From: Pseudoneobacillus sp042683745
GTDB lineage: Bacteria > Bacillota > Bacilli > Bacillales > Cytobacillaceae
Direction: 5' to 3'
NCBI RefSeq assembly: GCF_042683745.1
Contig: NZ_JBHUJX010000019.1
Location: 248,001-312,000, forward strand
Length of the DNA stretch: 64,000 bases
Part shown: positions 62,578-64,000 of the stretch, one piece after another
Numbering within the stretch: position 1 is the stretch's first letter
How the letters are laid out: each line of letters opens with the position of its first letter
Translations under genes and position numbers: made by a program
The notes under the pieces: generated by a model
The model's database searches: none
The model's input: the letters and a program-made list of their open reading frames with translations, nothing else
Told to the model about the DNA's origin: nothing

Positions 62578-63004
62578 ATGGGAAATTCAGCTATAAAAGA
62601 TATGGTACTAAAAGTTATTTCTGATCATAAAACAGGGGTTCTTTCTTCAGTCGAAAATAATAAACCTCATTCCCGATATATGACGTTTTATAATGATGAT
62701 TTAACATTATATACACCAACGAAAAGGAATACAGAGAAAATTGAAGAAATTAAAAAAAATCCTTTTGTATCTGTTTTAGTAGGTTACGAAAAACAAGGTC
62801 AAAACGATTCTTGTTGAAATTTCTGGAACATCCATTCTTAATGATTCTCCAAAATTAAAAAAACAATACTGGAACGAGTCATTCGAACAATGGTTTGAGG
62901 GCCCAGAAGATCCAAACTACGTTTTTCTTGAAATAAGACCTGAAACCATTCGGATTCTAAATCTAAATGGTGAACCACCACAAGAACTCAGTTTAGATAA
63001 TTGA
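62578..63004 (+). pseudogene. General stress protein 26-like flavin-binding protein, frameshifted
   Basis: The ATG at 62578 follows AAGGGAG. The first part, MGNSAIKDMVLKVISDHKTG to VGYEKQGQ, is a pyridoxamine-phosphate-oxidase-like split barrel. It stops near 62817. In the next frame it continues TILVEISGTSILNDSPKLKK, FEQWFEGPEDPNYVFLEIRP and EPPQELSLDN to a TGA at 63004. One base in the AAAA run near 62800 accounts for the break. Confidence 0.85.
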
Positions 63005-63026
63005 GAAACTTAAATGCTAACCGTTT

Positions 63027-63057
63027 GCACCGAGAACTCAATCGGTGCTTTTTATTT
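63027..63057 (+). terminator. Terminator after the split-barrel gene
   Basis: GCACCGA-N8-TCGGTGC followed by TTTTTATTT. Confidence 0.9.
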
Positions 63058-63065
63058 ATCAAAAA

Positions 63066-63094
63066 AGCCCAGCTCCGTATGGAACTAAGCCAAA
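63066..63094 (-). terminator. Terminator of the small gene at 63102
   Basis: On the minus strand GGCTTAGTTCC and GGAGCTGGGCT pair fully if G-U pairs are allowed, then TTTTTT. Confidence 0.75.
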
Positions 63095-63101
63095 TAAAAA
63101 A

Positions 63102-63227
63102 TTATTGATTAACTATAGGATAAATGTTTCCAACTGCTTGGATATCTGCTTGAGGAGCAGGGCTTGGTTTATAACAACTCATTGTTAATTCACTTAGCTC
63201 ATGGAACTCATGTCCTGCTAGTTGCAT
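63102..63227 (-). CDS. Small protein, 41 aa, spore-coat-like N-terminus
   Basis: The ATG at 63227 is 6 bases after GGAGGG. The peptide opens MQLAGHEFHELSELTMSCYK, which resembles the start of CotF-like spore coat proteins, but ends after 41 residues (PIVNQ). A terminator follows at once. It may be a real small gene or a shortened relative of a longer coat protein. Confidence 0.55.
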   Translation of the reverse strand: MQLAGHEFHELSELTMSCYKPSPAPQADIQAVGNIYPIVNQ

Positions 63228-63441
63228 AATTTACCCTCCATTTAAAAGTTATCTTAGAAATGAGCCAATTAATCATCTGGCCTTTCTACCATTCCTTATA
63301 ATTTTCATTACTTCTTAAAATATTCTCGTTTATATTTCAAGGCAAAATTGTTAATAAAATATTTACTTCATTTAATTTCCACTTTTCTTTTTATACAAGC
63401 AGGGAAGTCTATAGTTTATATAAAAATAAGGAGTGAAGGAA

Positions 63442-63681
63442 ATGGGGTTAAAACAACAAAAAATTGATGTGACAGACAGAGTGACAGGTAAAATTAAAAA
63501 TGGAGATTTGGAGTTATTCTTAGAAAACGAATTAATTGGTAAAGTAAAGCTTCCCTTAAATTTTCAATATGACTTAGAGCATCATTTTGAAGCGGAAAAT
63601 CAAAAAATATATCAGCATATCACAGTTACAGACCAGCCAGATGCAAAATATACAGACTGCGATGATGGTGGTTGGTGTTAA
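63442..63681 (+). CDS. DUF2553 family protein (YusG-like)
   Basis: 79 residues. QQKIDVTDRVTGKIKNGDLEL, a central beta region and the ending DAKYTDCDDGGWC match B. subtilis YusG from memory. Function unknown. The ATG at 63442 is 8 bases after AAGGAG; the GTG at 63433 overlaps that site. Nothing is recognised after it to the end of the window except a CCCTTTAGAAAGGG palindrome near 63920. Confidence 0.8.
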   Translation: MGLKQQKIDVTDRVTGKIKNGDLELFLENELIGKVKLPLNFQYDLEHHFEAENQKIYQHITVTDQPDAKYTDCDDGGWC

Positions 63682-64000
63682 TCTTCATGGTTCTTTAAAC
63701 CATAAATAATATACATATTTGTGATGGACCTTTCATATTTCTATGAACTAGGAAGGGCACATCTCTTTTTTTGTTATTGTCAAATGTTTAGGGAAATACA
63801 ACTGAGTCGAATTACTCCAAGCGCCTTCAATGATTCTAATTAATGTATTGCTTCTTCTATGTTTTTATGGGCATCCTAATACCCTGAGACCAATTTTGTT
63901 ATTCTAATTCCATTTCACCCTTTAGAAAGGGCTCAGGAATTTTTTCACTTGTATTTAAACAAGATGTAAGAAAAATAATATCTAAGAACATTTCATGTTA

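Noticed and set aside
1..64000. CRISPR array, rRNA, riboswitch or prophage
   Set aside because: No regularly spaced repeats, no rRNA-like stretch, no recognisable riboswitch core and no phage structural genes were seen.

Overview
The window is low-GC, densely packed DNA with strong AAGGAGG-type ribosome binding sites, compact intrinsic terminators and many ATG/GTG/TTG starts. Its gene content points to a spore-forming Bacillaceae chromosome: paiA/paiB, a bacillithiol-dependent fosB, a YvbH-type PH protein, uvsE, two DUF3231 proteins, a YusG-like DUF2553 protein and FusB-type EF-G-binding protein. The genus cannot be fixed from this sequence. There is no rRNA, no intact tRNA and no CRISPR array. 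The window reads as an accessory/stress region with many one-gene-plus-regulator units, and decayed genes are frequent.

Layout. 1-5 kb: a VOC protein, a GC-rich palindromic repeat, marR-paiA-paiB, then a nucleoside hydrolase/ribokinase pair. 5-9 kb: TetR plus serine hydrolase, and a PadR/DUF2812 pair. 9-16 kb: a minus-strand run of a racemase, DUF523, a phosphotransferase, small proteins, a PH protein and a secreted protein with a hairpin over its ribosome binding site. 16-19 kb: a methyltransferase pseudogene, and an SDR divergent from a LysR regulator with a palindrome between them. 19-26 kb: a sigma-54 activator, a consensus -24/-12 promoter, an M20 peptidase, an S9 peptidase with an in-frame stop near its end, and an MFS transporter. 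26-34 kb: TetR regulators, gene remnants, a complete IS110-family element with a long structured leader (a bridge-RNA candidate) and an IS1595-type remnant. 34-38 kb: FusB-like protein, a second MFS paralogue, an XRE regulator and a hydrolase.

38-47 kb, on the minus strand, is the most distinctive block: a CsoR-like regulator with an altered ligand set, a decayed copZ overlapping copA, copA, a ComP-like PAS histidine kinase with a damaged N-box, a ComA-like response regulator, fosB and a DJ-1/PfpI protein. A second, intact paralogous PAS kinase and an extracytoplasmic protein with two HVHP repeats follow. This suggests a combined copper/thiol/antibiotic stress unit. 47-64 kb holds a secreted hydrolase, two DUF3231 proteins, an ECF sigma/anti-sigma pair, a secreted nuclease, dus, a chemoreceptor, a TetR-SRPBCC-VOC unit, uvsE and small genes.

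Regulatory logic is unusually visible. Two separate TetR units use mirror-image operators: ACTAAC-N4-GTTAGT at 29.1 and 34.0 kb, and GTTAGT-N4-ACTAAC at 60.6 and 61.3 kb. Two regulators appear to lack a normal start codon (AUC or AUU after good ribosome binding sites). Several single-base frameshifts could be real decay or assembly error.
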